A stretch of DNA of 14,881 bases, taken from NCBI GenBank assembly GCA_018333775.1, contig JAGXSO010000139.1:1-14881 (forward strand). The letters are read 5' to 3'. Below are positions 1 through 5,836 of this stretch, piece after piece; position 1 is the first letter of the stretch; every line of letters begins with the position of its first letter. The stretch is from Truepera sp. GTDB lineage: Bacteria; Deinococcota; Deinococci; Deinococcales; Trueperaceae. The notes beneath the pieces are model-generated. The model was given only the letters and a program-made list of their open reading frames with translations, did not search any database and was not told the origin of the DNA. The position numbers and the translations under genes are program-made.

Positions 1-254
1 ACGGGCTGCACGTTATCACTGGGGCATCGAGAATGGGCTTCACTGGGTTTTGGATGTCGCCTTTGATGAAGATGCTTCACGTGCTCACCTTGAGAATGCC
101 CAAGCAAGCTGGGTGGCATTGCGTCACCTGGCTGTCAGTCTCTTGAAGCGTGACAAGACGGTCAAGGCAGGGGTTGAAGCAAAGCGGCTAAGGGCAGGCT
201 GGGACCGCAATTACCTCCTCAAACTCCTTGAATCCTGACTTTGCGGTAGCCCTG
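1..254 (+). mobile_element. 3' end of an ISAs1-family insertion sequence, truncated by the window edge
   Basis: The element enters from the left and contains the end of its transposase gene. Its right boundary is inferred at 254: the stop codon (236-238) is followed by a short tail ending in TTGCGGTAGCCCTG (241-254), and from 255 the sequence matches another place in this window (7178-7207) for about 30 bases. That match shows where non-IS DNA resumes. An outer end reading CAGGG when viewed inward fits ISAs1-type terminal repeats. The left end lies outside the window, so the inverted repeat and the target duplication cannot be confirmed. Confidence 0.7.
2..238 (+). CDS. ISAs1 family transposase, C-terminal fragment (5' end outside window)
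   Basis: The frame is open from the left edge and encodes the last 78 residues of a DDE transposase that would cut and paste its own element. The visible protein starts RAARYHWGIENGLHWVLDVA, the strongly conserved C-terminal block of ISAs1/H-repeat transposases: the Y-x-HWxIEN motif carries the final catalytic Glu. It is followed by DEDASRAHLENA and a tail ending AKRLRAGWDRNYLLKLLES, which is also typical of the family. No frameshift is seen in the visible part. Whether the whole gene is intact cannot be judged. The stop lies 16 bases before the inferred element end, as expected for the family. Confidence 0.88.
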   Translation, partial: RAARYHWGIENGLHWVLDVAFDEDASRAHLENAQASWVALRHLAVSLLKRDKTVKAGVEAKRLRAGWDRNYLLKLLES

Positions 255-298
255 ACGGAGATCGGCTTCCCGCCACCGAGGGGGTTCGACCTGTGGTA
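254..298 (+). pseudogene. Possible 3' relic of a HicB-like antitoxin gene, cut by the IS
   Basis: Bases 255-284 match 7178-7207 with two mismatches. In the frame shared with the 7.2 kb copy this reads DGDRLPATEGV, against HGDRLPAIEGA there. The match begins exactly where the insertion sequence seems to end, so the simplest reading is that the IS landed in this sequence and the rest of the relic lies on its other side, outside the window. The HicB assignment rests on the longer copy at 7096-7227 and is tentative. Confidence 0.4.
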
Positions 299-326
299 GT
301 ATAGAAGGTATTCGAGGAGGGGACCG

Positions 327-557
327 ATGAGGGAACTTGACAGGATTACCGTCGCCCCTGATGTTTGTCTGGGCCAGCCCACGATCCGCGGGATGCGGAT
401 CACCGTAAGCGTGGTCCTCAAGATGTTGGCTGCAGGGGCAACGACCGACGAAGTGCTCCAGGCATACCCAGAACTGGAGCTGGAGGACATTCGGCAAGCC
501 ATGAAGTATGCTGCATGGGTTGTTTCCGATCAGCTCTACTTGGTTCCCACCGGCTGA
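327..557 (+). CDS. DUF433 family antitoxin
   Basis: A 76-residue protein of the DUF433 family, known as the antitoxin partner of DUF5615 PIN-like proteins. Family hallmarks are the early block RITVAPDVCLGQPTIRGMRI (residues 6-25), where the G-x-P-x-IRG-x-RI core is diagnostic, then the helical segment ending AGATTDEVLQAYPELELEDI and the AL-like helix IRQAMKYAAWV. The N-terminal half of this family resembles a winged or homeodomain-like DNA-binding fold, so it probably also represses its own operon. The ATG at 327 is preceded by a strong ribosome site (gaggagggg, 314-322). The toxin gene begins nine bases after its stop. The pair directly follows the IS and the relic at 254-298. Confidence 0.9.
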   Translation: MRELDRITVAPDVCLGQPTIRGMRITVSVVLKMLAAGATTDEVLQAYPELELEDIRQAMKYAAWVVSDQLYLVPTG

Positions 558-566
558 TCCGCCCGC

Positions 567-941
567 ATGTCCGAGGTACGGATCTTGGCCGACATGAACA
601 TCGCTCCGGTGACCGTCGTTGCGCTGCGGGAGGCAGGGTGGGACGCTGTCCGGGTTTCCGAGCGCTTGCCAGCGAGCGCAACGGACAGCGAGATCCTGGA
701 GTTGGCGCGCCGCGAGGGAAGGGTGGTCATCACTCAGGATCTCGATTTCTCTGCTCTGCTGGCCCTGGGCGGCCATATCGGCCCCAGTTTACTTACCCTG
801 AGGCTCTCGACTTCGGACCCAGCATCCATCAGCCGAAAGCTCCTCGACATCTTGCCTCTTGTCCGCACGCGCTTGGCAACGGGGGTGGCGATCACAGTTG
901 ACGATGTGTCGGTCCGCATACGTGAACTACCGATCCTATAG
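567..941 (+). CDS. DUF5615 family PIN-like toxin (Mut7-C-like nuclease)
   Basis: A 124-residue protein, the usual length for DUF5615, a PIN-fold family predicted to cut RNA. Acidic positions typical of the fold are visible: D9 in ILADMN, with N11 two residues on; D40 in ATDSEIL; and D58/D60 in VVITQDLDF, the signature strand of the family. The C-terminal half (RTRLATGVAITVDDVSVRIRELPI) forms the expected closing strands. It sits nine bases downstream of the DUF433 antitoxin and is surely co-transcribed with it. All conserved residues I would look for are present, so it looks intact. Activity is inferred from the family only. Confidence 0.88.
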   Translation: MSEVRILADMNIAPVTVVALREAGWDAVRVSERLPASATDSEILELARREGRVVITQDLDFSALLALGGHIGPSLLTLRLSTSDPASISRKLLDILPLVRTRLATGVAITVDDVSVRIRELPIL

Positions 942-1061
942 CGCTGAGGTGCGCCCATCAAGCGGAACTACCGGGCCGAGGTGGCGCGTGGAGGTCAAGA
1001 GGCCACCGCCAGGAGAACTTGAGGTACGCTCACCTGCTGGGTCTTGTATTCTAGCCGAGGT

Positions 1062-1979
1062 ATGGTAACTACTCCCAGAGTTCAGGTTTTGCTGTCAACA
1101 TACAACGGCCAGAAGTATTTGCATGAGCAGATGGACAGCGTGTTGAATCAGGACTACCCTAACCTGGAACTGCTGGTGCGGGACGATGGCTCCACCGATG
1201 GGACTTTGCAACTGCTCGAAGGGTACGAAAACTTACCTAACGTTAAGGTGCTGCGGGGAGCCAACCTGGGGGTGGTAAAGAGTTTTTTGGCCTTGCTGGA
1301 GAGCTCCTCACCCGGAGCAGAATATATCGCTTTGTGCGATCAGGACGATGTCTGGCTGCCGGGAAAGATTGCTGCTGCTGTCGCTAAACTTGAAGCTTTG
1401 GATAACGACAAGCCGCTGCTCTATTGCTCACGGGTGGAGTTTGTGGACCGCCACCTCCACAGTTTGGGCTTCTCGAGCGCTTACAAACAGCCTAGCTTCC
1501 GCAATGCGATAGTGGAGAACATCGCTACCGGCTGTACCATAGTGCTCAACCGGGCCACCAGGGGGCTGGTCTTGAGCCGCCTGCCAAGGTGGGCCTTGAT
1601 GCACGACTGGTGGCTGTATCTGGTGGTGACGGCCTTCGGTGAGGTGGTTTACGACAGCCGGGCGTTGGTCAAGTACCGGCAACACGCGGCCAATGCGGTG
1701 GGCGGAACGCCTCATTTCATCCCTGATTTTCTGCGCCGCCTTAAGCGATTTCTGGCCCCACAAAACAGCAACTACCGCATTTCCGGCCAGGCAGCGGAGT
1801 TTCTCCGCTGTTTCGGGCCGCGCCTTGAGGAGCAACAGAAAGAGCTCCTGGTGCGCTTCCTGGACTCAAAAAAGGGCGCCATATCCCGGTTGCGGTATGC
1901 GCTTAGGCCCGAGGTGTACCGGCATTCGGTTTTTTATCATACCCTTTTGCGGCTGCTGATCGTTTTGGGCCGGTACTGA
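1062..1979 (+). CDS. Glycosyltransferase family 2, rhamnosyltransferase-like
   Basis: A 305-residue GT2 (GT-A fold) enzyme that transfers a sugar from an activated nucleotide donor, most likely in surface polysaccharide assembly. Visible motifs, counted from the ATG at 1062: VLLSTYNGQKYLHEQMDSVL (about 9-28); the nucleotide-binding DDGSTD (41-46); the metal-binding DQDDVW (93-98); the acceptor-side TGCTIVLNR (157-165); and HDWW (181-184), typical of the rhamnosyltransferase-like subgroup. There is no transmembrane segment, so it is cytosolic or membrane-associated. A TTG at 1044 is an alternative in-frame start, but the family motif begins just after 1062. Both starts have poor ribosome sites. 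It stands alone on the plus strand, about 5.6 kb from the rml genes on the other strand. Donor and acceptor are unknown. Confidence 0.88.
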   Translation: MVTTPRVQVLLSTYNGQKYLHEQMDSVLNQDYPNLELLVRDDGSTDGTLQLLEGYENLPNVKVLRGANLGVVKSFLALLESSSPGAEYIALCDQDDVWLPGKIAAAVAKLEALDNDKPLLYCSRVEFVDRHLHSLGFSSAYKQPSFRNAIVENIATGCTIVLNRATRGLVLSRLPRWALMHDWWLYLVVTAFGEVVYDSRALVKYRQHAANAVGGTPHFIPDFLRRLKRFLAPQNSNYRISGQAAEFLRCFGPRLEEQQKELLVRFLDSKKGAISRLRYALRPEVYRHSVFYHTLLRLLIVLGRY

Positions 1980-2113
1980 ACGCACCTCTAGGATGCCGTT
2001 GGGAAAGGGACCCACCCTCCTCACCGGAGCCGGAGTTTGGCAGTTCCAACATCGTATCTTCTCGCTCAGGACATCGTCCTTCCACGCCAACTGGAGTTAG
2101 AGGGAGCAAAATT

Positions 2114-2129
2114 GGTGCGCAAGCGCACC
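2114..2129. repeat. GGTGCGC palindrome, copy 1 of a dispersed REP-like motif
   Basis: A perfect inverted repeat with 7-base arms, GGTGCGC-AA-GCGCACC, followed by CTACAG. A near copy lies at 5046-5063 (GGTGCGC-ACAA-GCGCACC, then TTACAG). It sits between the convergent 3' ends of the glycosyltransferase and the HEPN gene, so it could form a hairpin in either transcript. No T-run follows, so I do not call a terminator. Confidence 0.6.
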
Positions 2130-2231
2130 CTACAGCGTTCCCCGACAGGCCAGGGTTCACCCTTCCCCTCCCGCGCGGTTCTACAGCGTTCCCCGACAGG
2201 CCAGGGTTCACCCTTCCCCTCCCGCGCGGTT
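2130..2231. repeat. Perfect 51-bp tandem duplication at the 3' end of the HEPN gene
   Basis: Bases 2130-2180 and 2181-2231 are identical 51-base units, both starting CTACAGCGTTCCCC and ending CCCGCGCGGTT. The stop codon of the minus-strand HEPN gene lies inside the right-hand unit (2208-2210), so the left unit repeats its last codons and trailer. The start of the array abuts the palindrome at 2114-2129. Confidence 0.97.
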
Positions 2232-2633
2232 CAGCCAACCCTCAGCCGCCTTCAAAATGACCTCGGCCTGGGCCAAAGCAGCCCCGGCCTCGCCCTGGGT
2301 ATAGACCTCGGCAGGGGTGAGCTCGGCCAGGGCATCGGGATAGCGGGTGGGGATGTAGAGCTTATCCAGGGCCAAGGCCGCCTCTAGCAAGGAGGCGAAG
2401 CGTTCTTTGGCCCCCTCGGGCATCTCCCGCACCAGCCGCCCCAGCGAGTGCCCCCAGGGGTCGGCGTCCTGGAGCAGCCAGACGGCCTTCAGGGCTTTCT
2501 CTCCGGTTTGCTGGGCGAAGAAGGCGGCCTGGGCATATTTGCTGGCGGCCTCCAAGGCCCGCGCCGCCTCGAGGTCATCCTGGGCTTGACGAAGCCAGCG
2601 CCACGCCTCACGCCGCTGTTTCTCTACGCTCAT
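2208..2633 (-). CDS. HEPN domain protein of an MNT/HEPN pair (pair A)
   Basis: A 141-residue HEPN-fold protein, the usual partner of a minimal nucleotidyltransferase (MNT). In such pairs HEPN is generally the RNase toxin and MNT neutralises it, sometimes by adding AMP to it. The family pattern is clear: WLRQAQDDLEAARALEAASK, then AAFFAQQTGEKALKAVWLL (the E-K-x-LKA helix), the GHSLGRLV loop, and the late LYIPTRYPDAL motif. The canonical R-x4-6-H catalytic pair is not obvious, so RNase activity is uncertain. The start overlaps the MNT gene by 26 bases. The stop lies within a 51-bp tandem duplication. The last ~20 codons recur at 5842-5905. A paralogue with the same motifs is at 11277-11726. Confidence 0.87.
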   Translation of the reverse strand: MSVEKQRREAWRWLRQAQDDLEAARALEAASKYAQAAFFAQQTGEKALKAVWLLQDADPWGHSLGRLVREMPEGAKERFASLLEAALALDKLYIPTRYPDALAELTPAEVYTQGEAGAALAQAEVILKAAEGWLNRAGGEG

Positions 2634-2919
2634 AAAGGAGCCTAGCCTCCTTCATCACGCCCCGCAAAAAGGGCAGTTCGCGCCGGTCCTGAAACTCCTG
2701 AGGGGTAAGCACCACCGGCTCTACCACCACCGGCAGATCACGCAGGGCCCACAGCACCCGACCGATGCGCTCCAGGTGCGGCAGGTCGGTCTCCCACAGG
2801 ATCAGGAGGTCCAGGTCGGAGCGCCTGGTGGCCGCTCCCCGGGCGCGGGAGCCGAAGAGGTAGACCCGCCCCACGCCCAGGGCGCTCAAGCGTTCCGTTA
2901 CGGTCTTTAGCCACTCCAC
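2608..2919 (-). CDS. Minimal nucleotidyltransferase (MNT) antitoxin of pair A
   Basis: A 103-residue nucleotidyltransferase-fold protein (DNA polymerase beta-like). The catalytic signature is intact: YLFGSRARG (residues about 20-28), then RRSDLDLLI, giving the GS...D-x-D arrangement that binds metal and NTP. The third acidic residue is probably E66 in VVVEPVVL. Short proteins of this type act as antitoxins to the HEPN protein encoded next. The GTG start at 2919 lies six bases after a TAAGAT -10 box, so the message is probably leaderless. The first codons and promoter recur at 7022-7090, in front of another MNT gene. Confidence 0.88.
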   Translation of the reverse strand: MEWLKTVTERLSALGVGRVYLFGSRARGAATRRSDLDLLILWETDLPHLERIGRVLWALRDLPVVVEPVVLTPQEFQDRRELPFLRGVMKEARLLYERRETAA

Positions 2920-2931
2920 TGGGGTATCTTA
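2920..2931 (-). promoter_or_regulatory. -10 box for leaderless MNT/HEPN pair A
   Basis: TAAGAT (2931 to 2926) is separated by six bases from the GTG at 2919. The same layout is conserved in the partial copy at 7058-7069. No convincing -35 hexamer at standard spacing is seen. Confidence 0.5.
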
Positions 2932-2956
2932 CCCTAACAACCTACCCAACCTGCTA

Positions 2957-3379
2957 TCACCGGAAGGGGCTTTGCACGGTAAGCCCGACAAAGGATTGGC
3001 CGGGGTTCAGGTTCTCCGACCATAACAGAGCACAGCCGAGCTCGAGCGCAGATTGCAGGATCATGGCGTCCCAAAACGACACCTGATATCGCTCGTGCAG
3101 CTCGATGGCCGAGAGCAGGTCGCTAGAAGTAGGCAGATGGACGATCCACAGCGCATAGTCACGGACGAGCTCTTTAGCGGTCGCTAGCTCGAGCGGTCGT
3201 GATAGCTTGCGCGTGGCATTGACATAGAACTCTTGCAGCACCTGGATGCTGAGACAGCCCGCACGGCGATGCCAGAGGTCAGTTAGAAGCGCCTCGGCCT
3301 GGCGCTGCTTTATGGGTTCGTTGTGGTCGTAAGCGTACAGCAGGACGTTGGTGTCGACAAACTCCAACTTAACGCTCAT
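2957..3379 (-). CDS. vapC: VapC-type PIN domain toxin
   Basis: A 140-residue PIN-domain ribonuclease, the toxin of a type II VapBC pair. The four acidic positions of the active site can be placed: D9 in EFVDTNVLLYAYD, E50 in IQVLQEFYV, D104 in SFWDAMIL and E122 in LWSENL. The ATG at 3379 lies inside the end of the antitoxin gene (11-base overlap, out of frame), the usual translational coupling of VapBC. Length and motif spacing are normal for the family and no lesion is seen. The RNA target cannot be read from sequence. Confidence 0.92.
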   Translation of the reverse strand: MSVKLEFVDTNVLLYAYDHNEPIKQRQAEALLTDLWHRRAGCLSIQVLQEFYVNATRKLSRPLELATAKELVRDYALWIVHLPTSSDLLSAIELHERYQVSFWDAMILQSALELGCALLWSENLNPGQSFVGLTVQSPFR

Positions 3380-3611
3380 GTGCGGTGTTGCGGTGAGGGA
3401 AGGGTTCGTTGGGCTCGCGCAGCAGATACCCGGCCTGCATCAAGGCCCGTTGCCGCGCCAGGGCTTCACGGTAGGCGGCATCACCACTCGTAGCGCGCGC
3501 CAGCCCTTCAATCACCAGCGCCGTCAGGGTGGTGCCTCGTGCGGCGGCCACCTGTTTGGCCTGGCGGAGCAGGGCCTTGGGCATACGCACGGTGACATTT
3601 TGGGTCTCCAT
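3369..3611 (-). CDS. vapB: VapB-type ribbon-helix-helix antitoxin
   Basis: An 80-residue antitoxin. The N-terminus METQNVTVRMPKALLRQAKQ is a ribbon-helix-helix DNA-binding segment (beta strand VTVRMP, helix, GTTLTALVIEGLARA). The C-terminal third is the toxin-binding tail. I chose the ATG at 3611 because the strand begins there; an upstream in-frame extension to 3680 has no family character. A TACTGT -10-like box ends seven bases before this ATG, which would fit leaderless transcription, but no -35 is visible. The gene overlaps vapC by 11 bases. The region just upstream is where the neighbouring HEPN pseudogene was cut off. Confidence 0.85.
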   Translation of the reverse strand: METQNVTVRMPKALLRQAKQVAAARGTTLTALVIEGLARATSGDAAYREALARQRALMQAGYLLREPNEPFPHRNTAHER

Positions 3612-3672
3612 GATACCCACAGTAGCACACTTTGCACGTGAACATGCGCAAACTGAATATCGGGTTCGCGTT

Positions 3673-3951
3673 GCCATCATCTACCATCTGCATCGCAGCG
3701 CGAGCCTCCTCCCCGCTCAACAACCCTAGCTCAAAGCAGGCCCGTACCACCCCTTTGGGCGAGGCCCGCTCGAGCCCTTCATGCTCGCGCAGGTAGAGCT
3801 GCGCAGCCTTCCACAGCGCCTCCAGGGTGTATTCGAAGCGCTGAATGGCGGCATCCCGCACCACTGCATCGGCGCTCTGGCCAAGCGGCAGCTCCATCAG
3901 GGTAGTAAGGGCCTTGCGGGCTGTTGCCAGCCGCTGCGCTAGCCGATCCAC
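3673..3951 (-). pseudogene. 3'-truncated HI0074-like HEPN gene (nucleotidyltransferase substrate-binding family)
   Basis: About 93 codons of the HEPN family typified by H. influenzae HI0074, partner of an MNT protein. Family blocks are AAIQRFEYTLEALWKAAQLY (residues 35-54), SPKGVVRACFELGLL (64-78) and the start of the next helix, MQMVDD (88-92). In intact members this continues as an RN...H motif that forms the RNase active site. Here it switches to GNANPIF and family similarity stops. Translation stays open into the vapB gene but only as meaningless sequence. The toxin has therefore lost its active site and last quarter. The GTG start at 3951 overlaps the MNT pseudogene by 13 bases. Confidence 0.8.
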
Positions 3952-4260
3952 CGCACCCCCTCCGCCGCCACCCGCCGGGCAAACTCTGGGGAGGCCAAGG
4001 AGAGGTCGATCAGGTCAACTCGGTAGAGCAGGTTAGACTCCTCGAGGCGCTCACGCAACTCGGCCTGCCAGCCGGGGGGGAGAGCGCCTAAGGGGAGCAC
4101 GCCTACGTCCAGGTCGGAGCCCTGACTGAGCTGGCCCCTAGCCGCCGAGGTAGACTTGTCCTGAGCTTTGCCGAAGGGCCCGCACCGGCTGAGCGGCAAA
4201 GAAGCGCTCGAGCCTAGCTCGCAAAGTTTGCAGGTCTGGAGGGGCTGCCGATACGTTCAT
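3939..4260 (-). pseudogene. Broken MNT nucleotidyltransferase gene, partner of the HI0074-like HEPN relic
   Basis: Starting at the ATG at 4260, the protein runs MNVSAAPPDLQTLRARLERF, then FAAQPVRALRQSSGQVYLGG, and stops at codon 41 (4140-4138). In the next frame the family continues: AARGQLSQGSDLDVGVLPL and a tail ending FARRVAAEGVRWIG with its stop at 3939. A normal MNT would read VYLFGSAARGQLSQGSDLD here, so about seven bases covering the FGS of the catalytic motif look deleted. In addition, 21 bases (4156-4176) between the codons for RA and VY look inserted; they resemble a common dispersed repeat. The gene cannot make an active enzyme. Confidence 0.8.
4156..4176. repeat. 21-base REP-like insertion inside the MNT pseudogene
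   Basis: On the minus strand this reads CTTCGGCAAAG then CTCAGGACAA. It matches the type of dispersed motif (CCTTCGxCAAGCTCAGGACA) seen in many bacterial genomes, from memory and not from a search. It adds exactly seven codons, so by itself it would not break the frame. No second copy is visible in this window. Confidence 0.4.
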
Positions 4261-4299
4261 GCGGGTTACCACCGACCGCATCCTAACATCAGGAGCATC

Positions 4300-4680
4300 C
4301 TATCTCAGCTTCCGAGCTGCTTGCGCTAGCCGTTGGTCAAAAGTGGCCAGCGATGTGCCTAGTAACTGAGCCAGATAGAGGTAGCTGGCGTCGTAGGTAG
4401 TGAGGTTGACAGCCACCGCCAGCCGCAAGACCGCAGTGTGGTCTACCTCGATCCAGTGGATGGGAAGAGCCAGAGCTATCTGAAGCGCTTCGGTTAGGAG
4501 GCCAAGCTTTTGGGGATCTGCCGCAGCTTTCTTTCTGGCAATGCTGGTAAGCTCGTAGGCCAGGAGAGTGGGCGCGTAGAGGTCTGAATCTTGCAACTTG
4601 GCCAGGGCTTCCGATGCTCTGGGTTCGCGGAAGCACCAGGCCGCCAGAACCGAGGCGTCCAGTACCCTAGCGGGTTTCAC
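4300..4680 (-). CDS. vapC: VapC-type PIN domain toxin (FitB-like pair)
   Basis: A 126-residue PIN-domain ribonuclease. Active-site acids are D8 in ARVLDASVLAAW, E43 in LLAYELTSIARKK, D97 in LTTYDASYLYLA and D115 in ATFDQRLA. The YDASY-x-x-LA block is typical of this VapC group. It starts with GTG at 4680 inside the antitoxin gene (14-base overlap). No lesion is seen. As with other VapC proteins it is expected to cut tRNA or rRNA, but the target is unknown. Confidence 0.92.
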   Translation of the reverse strand: MKPARVLDASVLAAWCFREPRASEALAKLQDSDLYAPTLLAYELTSIARKKAAADPQKLGLLTEALQIALALPIHWIEVDHTAVLRLAVAVNLTTYDASYLYLAQLLGTSLATFDQRLAQAARKLR

Positions 4681-4900
4681 GCAGTTCTCGGACCCAGGCG
4701 GCAGAATCGTCGCCGGTTACAAAACCGAGGCCCCTTAAGCGCCGCTCGGCATCGTCCAGGGAGAGCTTGGTAGGACCAACGGCCTCCTCCAGGATGGCCA
4801 GCAACTCGCCTTGTAGGGAGCGATGATGGCGCTTGGCTCGCTGCCGAAGCTTTGCTACCAGGTCATCAGGGGCGTTTTTAACCGATAGGTTGACAGGCAC
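4667..4900 (-). CDS. vapB: FitA-like ribbon-helix-helix antitoxin (VapB)
   Basis: A 77-residue antitoxin of the FitA/VapB type: VPVNLSVKNAPDDLVAKLRQ is followed by RAKRHHRSLQGELLAILEEA, in which the RHHRS-x-QGE-LL-AIL stretch is the family signature. It binds operator DNA through the N-terminal strand and blocks the PIN toxin through the C-terminal tail. I chose the GTG at 4900 because a GGAGGAA ribosome site lies just upstream at ideal spacing and the family sequence begins there; a further GTG at 4918 would place that site inside the coding region. A good promoter lies at 4934-4962. Confidence 0.9.
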   Translation of the reverse strand: MPVNLSVKNAPDDLVAKLRQRAKRHHRSLQGELLAILEEAVGPTKLSLDDAERRLRGLGFVTGDDSAAWVRELRETR

Positions 4901-4933
4901 AAACTTCCTCCAAAGCACATCTTATCTGGAGCC

Positions 4934-4962
4934 ATGTTAGAACCAAAACTGCTCACCGTCAA
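4934..4962 (-). promoter_or_regulatory. Promoter of the FitA-like antitoxin/VapC operon
   Basis: On the minus strand TTGACG (4962-4957) is followed after 17 bases by TAACAT (4939-4934). This gives a leader of about 25-30 bases carrying the GGAGGAA ribosome site before the GTG at 4900. Confidence 0.65.
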
Positions 4963-4996
4963 CCTCGGTAGTGTCAATAAATCTCCCTTCTCCCTG

Positions 4997-5037
4997 TTAT
5001 TGCCGCACCCCCTCCGCCACCACCCGGTAAAGCACGG
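4997..5037 (-). pseudogene. Possible tail relic of another MNT gene
   Basis: Bases 5003-5026 match 3951-3974, the last codons of the MNT pseudogene, with one mismatch in 24, in the same orientation and frame. It reads VLYRVVAEGVRQ then stop, against ARRVAAEGVRW there. It is short but codon-phase similarity supports a residual 3' end rather than chance. Nothing else of a gene is visible between it and the promoter at 5107. Confidence 0.35.
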
Positions 5038-5045
5038 GCCTTCGG

Positions 5046-5063
5046 GGTGCGCACAAGCGCACC
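5046..5063. repeat. GGTGCGC palindrome, copy 2 of the dispersed REP-like motif
   Basis: An inverted repeat with 7-base arms, GGTGCGC-ACAA-GCGCACC, followed by TTACAG. It matches the palindrome at 2114-2129 including the flanking TACAG. It lies in the 250-base spacer between the divergent vapB (minus) and RHH antitoxin (plus) genes. Confidence 0.55.
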
Positions 5064-5106
5064 TTACAGGGGGGTTACTGCAGCGAGGAGAGTGGGGTCG
5101 TCGGCC

Positions 5107-5136
5107 TCGACAGCCACGTAAGACGCATTGTATGAT
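5107..5136 (+). promoter_or_regulatory. Promoter of the RHH antitoxin/MazF operon
   Basis: TCGACA (5107-5112) is followed after 18 bases by TATGAT (5131-5136). Transcription would start near 5143, only a few bases before the ATG at 5150, which has no ribosome site; the message would be nearly leaderless. Confidence 0.6.
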
Positions 5137-5149
5137 AAAATCACTTACT

Positions 5150-5389
5150 ATGGCTCATACTAATTTCAAACGGATCACCATCACCGTTCCCGAAGGGTTG
5201 CTGGTCGAGGCCGAACAGCTTAAGCAAGACAAGCGCAGCCGCATCCTGCAAGACGCCCTGCGAGTTTACGTCAGACATCTCCGCCGGGAGCGGCTCCGCC
5301 GCGAGGCCGAAAAGCTCGACCAAGACGAGGAGATCGAGTTGGCCGAAAGCGCCCTTGTTGCCGGCAACGAAGTTTGGGACAAGTATTAG
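5150..5389 (+). CDS. Ribbon-helix-helix antitoxin paired with MazF
   Basis: A 79-residue antitoxin. After MAHTNFK comes the DNA-binding strand RITITVPEGLL, then a helix and DKRSRILQDALRVYVRHL. The C-terminal half is highly charged (RRERLRREAEKLDQDEEIEL) and is probably the flexible tail that wraps the toxin. I chose the ATG at 5150; an in-frame ATG at 5132 lies inside the predicted -10 box and so would be untranscribed. The toxin gene follows four bases after the stop. This is the only plus-strand TA operon between 2.2 kb and the mazE relic, so it is divergent from its neighbours. Confidence 0.85.
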   Translation: MAHTNFKRITITVPEGLLVEAEQLKQDKRSRILQDALRVYVRHLRRERLRREAEKLDQDEEIELAESALVAGNEVWDKY

Positions 5390-5393
5390 CCGC

Positions 5394-5765
5394 ATGACGC
5401 AACCGCAAGTCCGCCGCGGCGAGATTCACTGGGTTGATTTGAGTCCCGTGCAGGGCTCCGAGCAGGGCGGTGTGCGCCCCGTGCTGGTGTTGCAGGACGA
5501 CTTCCTCAACGCCCGCAGCGGCACCACCATCGGCCTAGCCATCACCTCGCGGCCCCAGCGCCAGGGCTATCCGCTTGCGCTTGGACTTGAGAGCGGTGAA
5601 GGCGGTCTGCCTAAGCCTTCTTGGATCAAAGTCACCCAGATCCGCACCTTGGCGCTGGAGCGCTTTCGCGGCAGGGTGGGGGCGCTCTCAACAGATCGCC
5701 TCAACCAGGTTGAAGCGGCGCTGTTGGAGGTCTTGGGCATTGCCCTTAACGATCTTCGGCGATAA
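5394..5765 (+). CDS. mazF: MazF/PemK family mRNA interferase toxin
   Basis: A 123-residue MazF-fold endoribonuclease. Family blocks: VRRGEIHWVDLSPVQGSEQG (residues 6-25) with the R-G-E/D-I-x-W strand, GGVRPVLVLQDD (25-36) with the conserved R-P-x-L-V, and the TTIGLAITS strand (44-52) carrying the T-S of the active site. WIKVTQIRTL and the closing helix RLNQVEAALLEVLGIAL are also typical. Length is normal and there is no lesion. I chose the ATG at 5394; an upstream TTG at 5355 lies within the antitoxin gene and adds no family sequence. It cuts single-stranded mRNA at a short motif that cannot be predicted here. Confidence 0.93.
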   Translation: MTQPQVRRGEIHWVDLSPVQGSEQGGVRPVLVLQDDFLNARSGTTIGLAITSRPQRQGYPLALGLESGEGGLPKPSWIKVTQIRTLALERFRGRVGALSTDRLNQVEAALLEVLGIALNDLRR

Positions 5766-5836
5766 ACGACCTTAGGCTCAGCCGATGATGCCAAACTTGG
5801 AAGACTGAGTAGTTACGCTACAAAAATGTCAACAGT

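Noticed and set aside
285..305. Promoter for the DUF433 gene (TAGTAT or TATAGA near 297-305)
   Set aside because: The -10-like boxes have no -35 at usual spacing; the evidence is too weak to list as a feature.
219..776. Long minus-strand open frame opposite the DUF433/DUF5615 pair
   Set aside because: Composition is that of an antisense shadow in GC-rich DNA; the plus-strand genes have clear families.
942..1061. Possible gene tail in the spacer before the glycosyltransferase (NYRAEVARGG, then with a frameshift LRYAHLLGLVF)
   Set aside because: Protein-like but needs an assumed frameshift and matches no family I recognise; not enough to call a relic.
1980..2113. Spacer after the glycosyltransferase
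   Set aside because: I looked for a terminator hairpin with a T-run, a promoter and small ORFs and found none convincing.
2114..2129. GGTGCGC palindrome as an intrinsic terminator
   Set aside because: The loop is only two bases and no T-tract follows on either strand; the recurrence at 5046 favours a dispersed repeat.
2130..2231. CRISPR array
   Set aside because: There are only two units with no spacer between them; it is a simple tandem duplication.
5766..5836. Spacer after mazF checked for a terminator
   Set aside because: No stable hairpin followed by T residues is visible.
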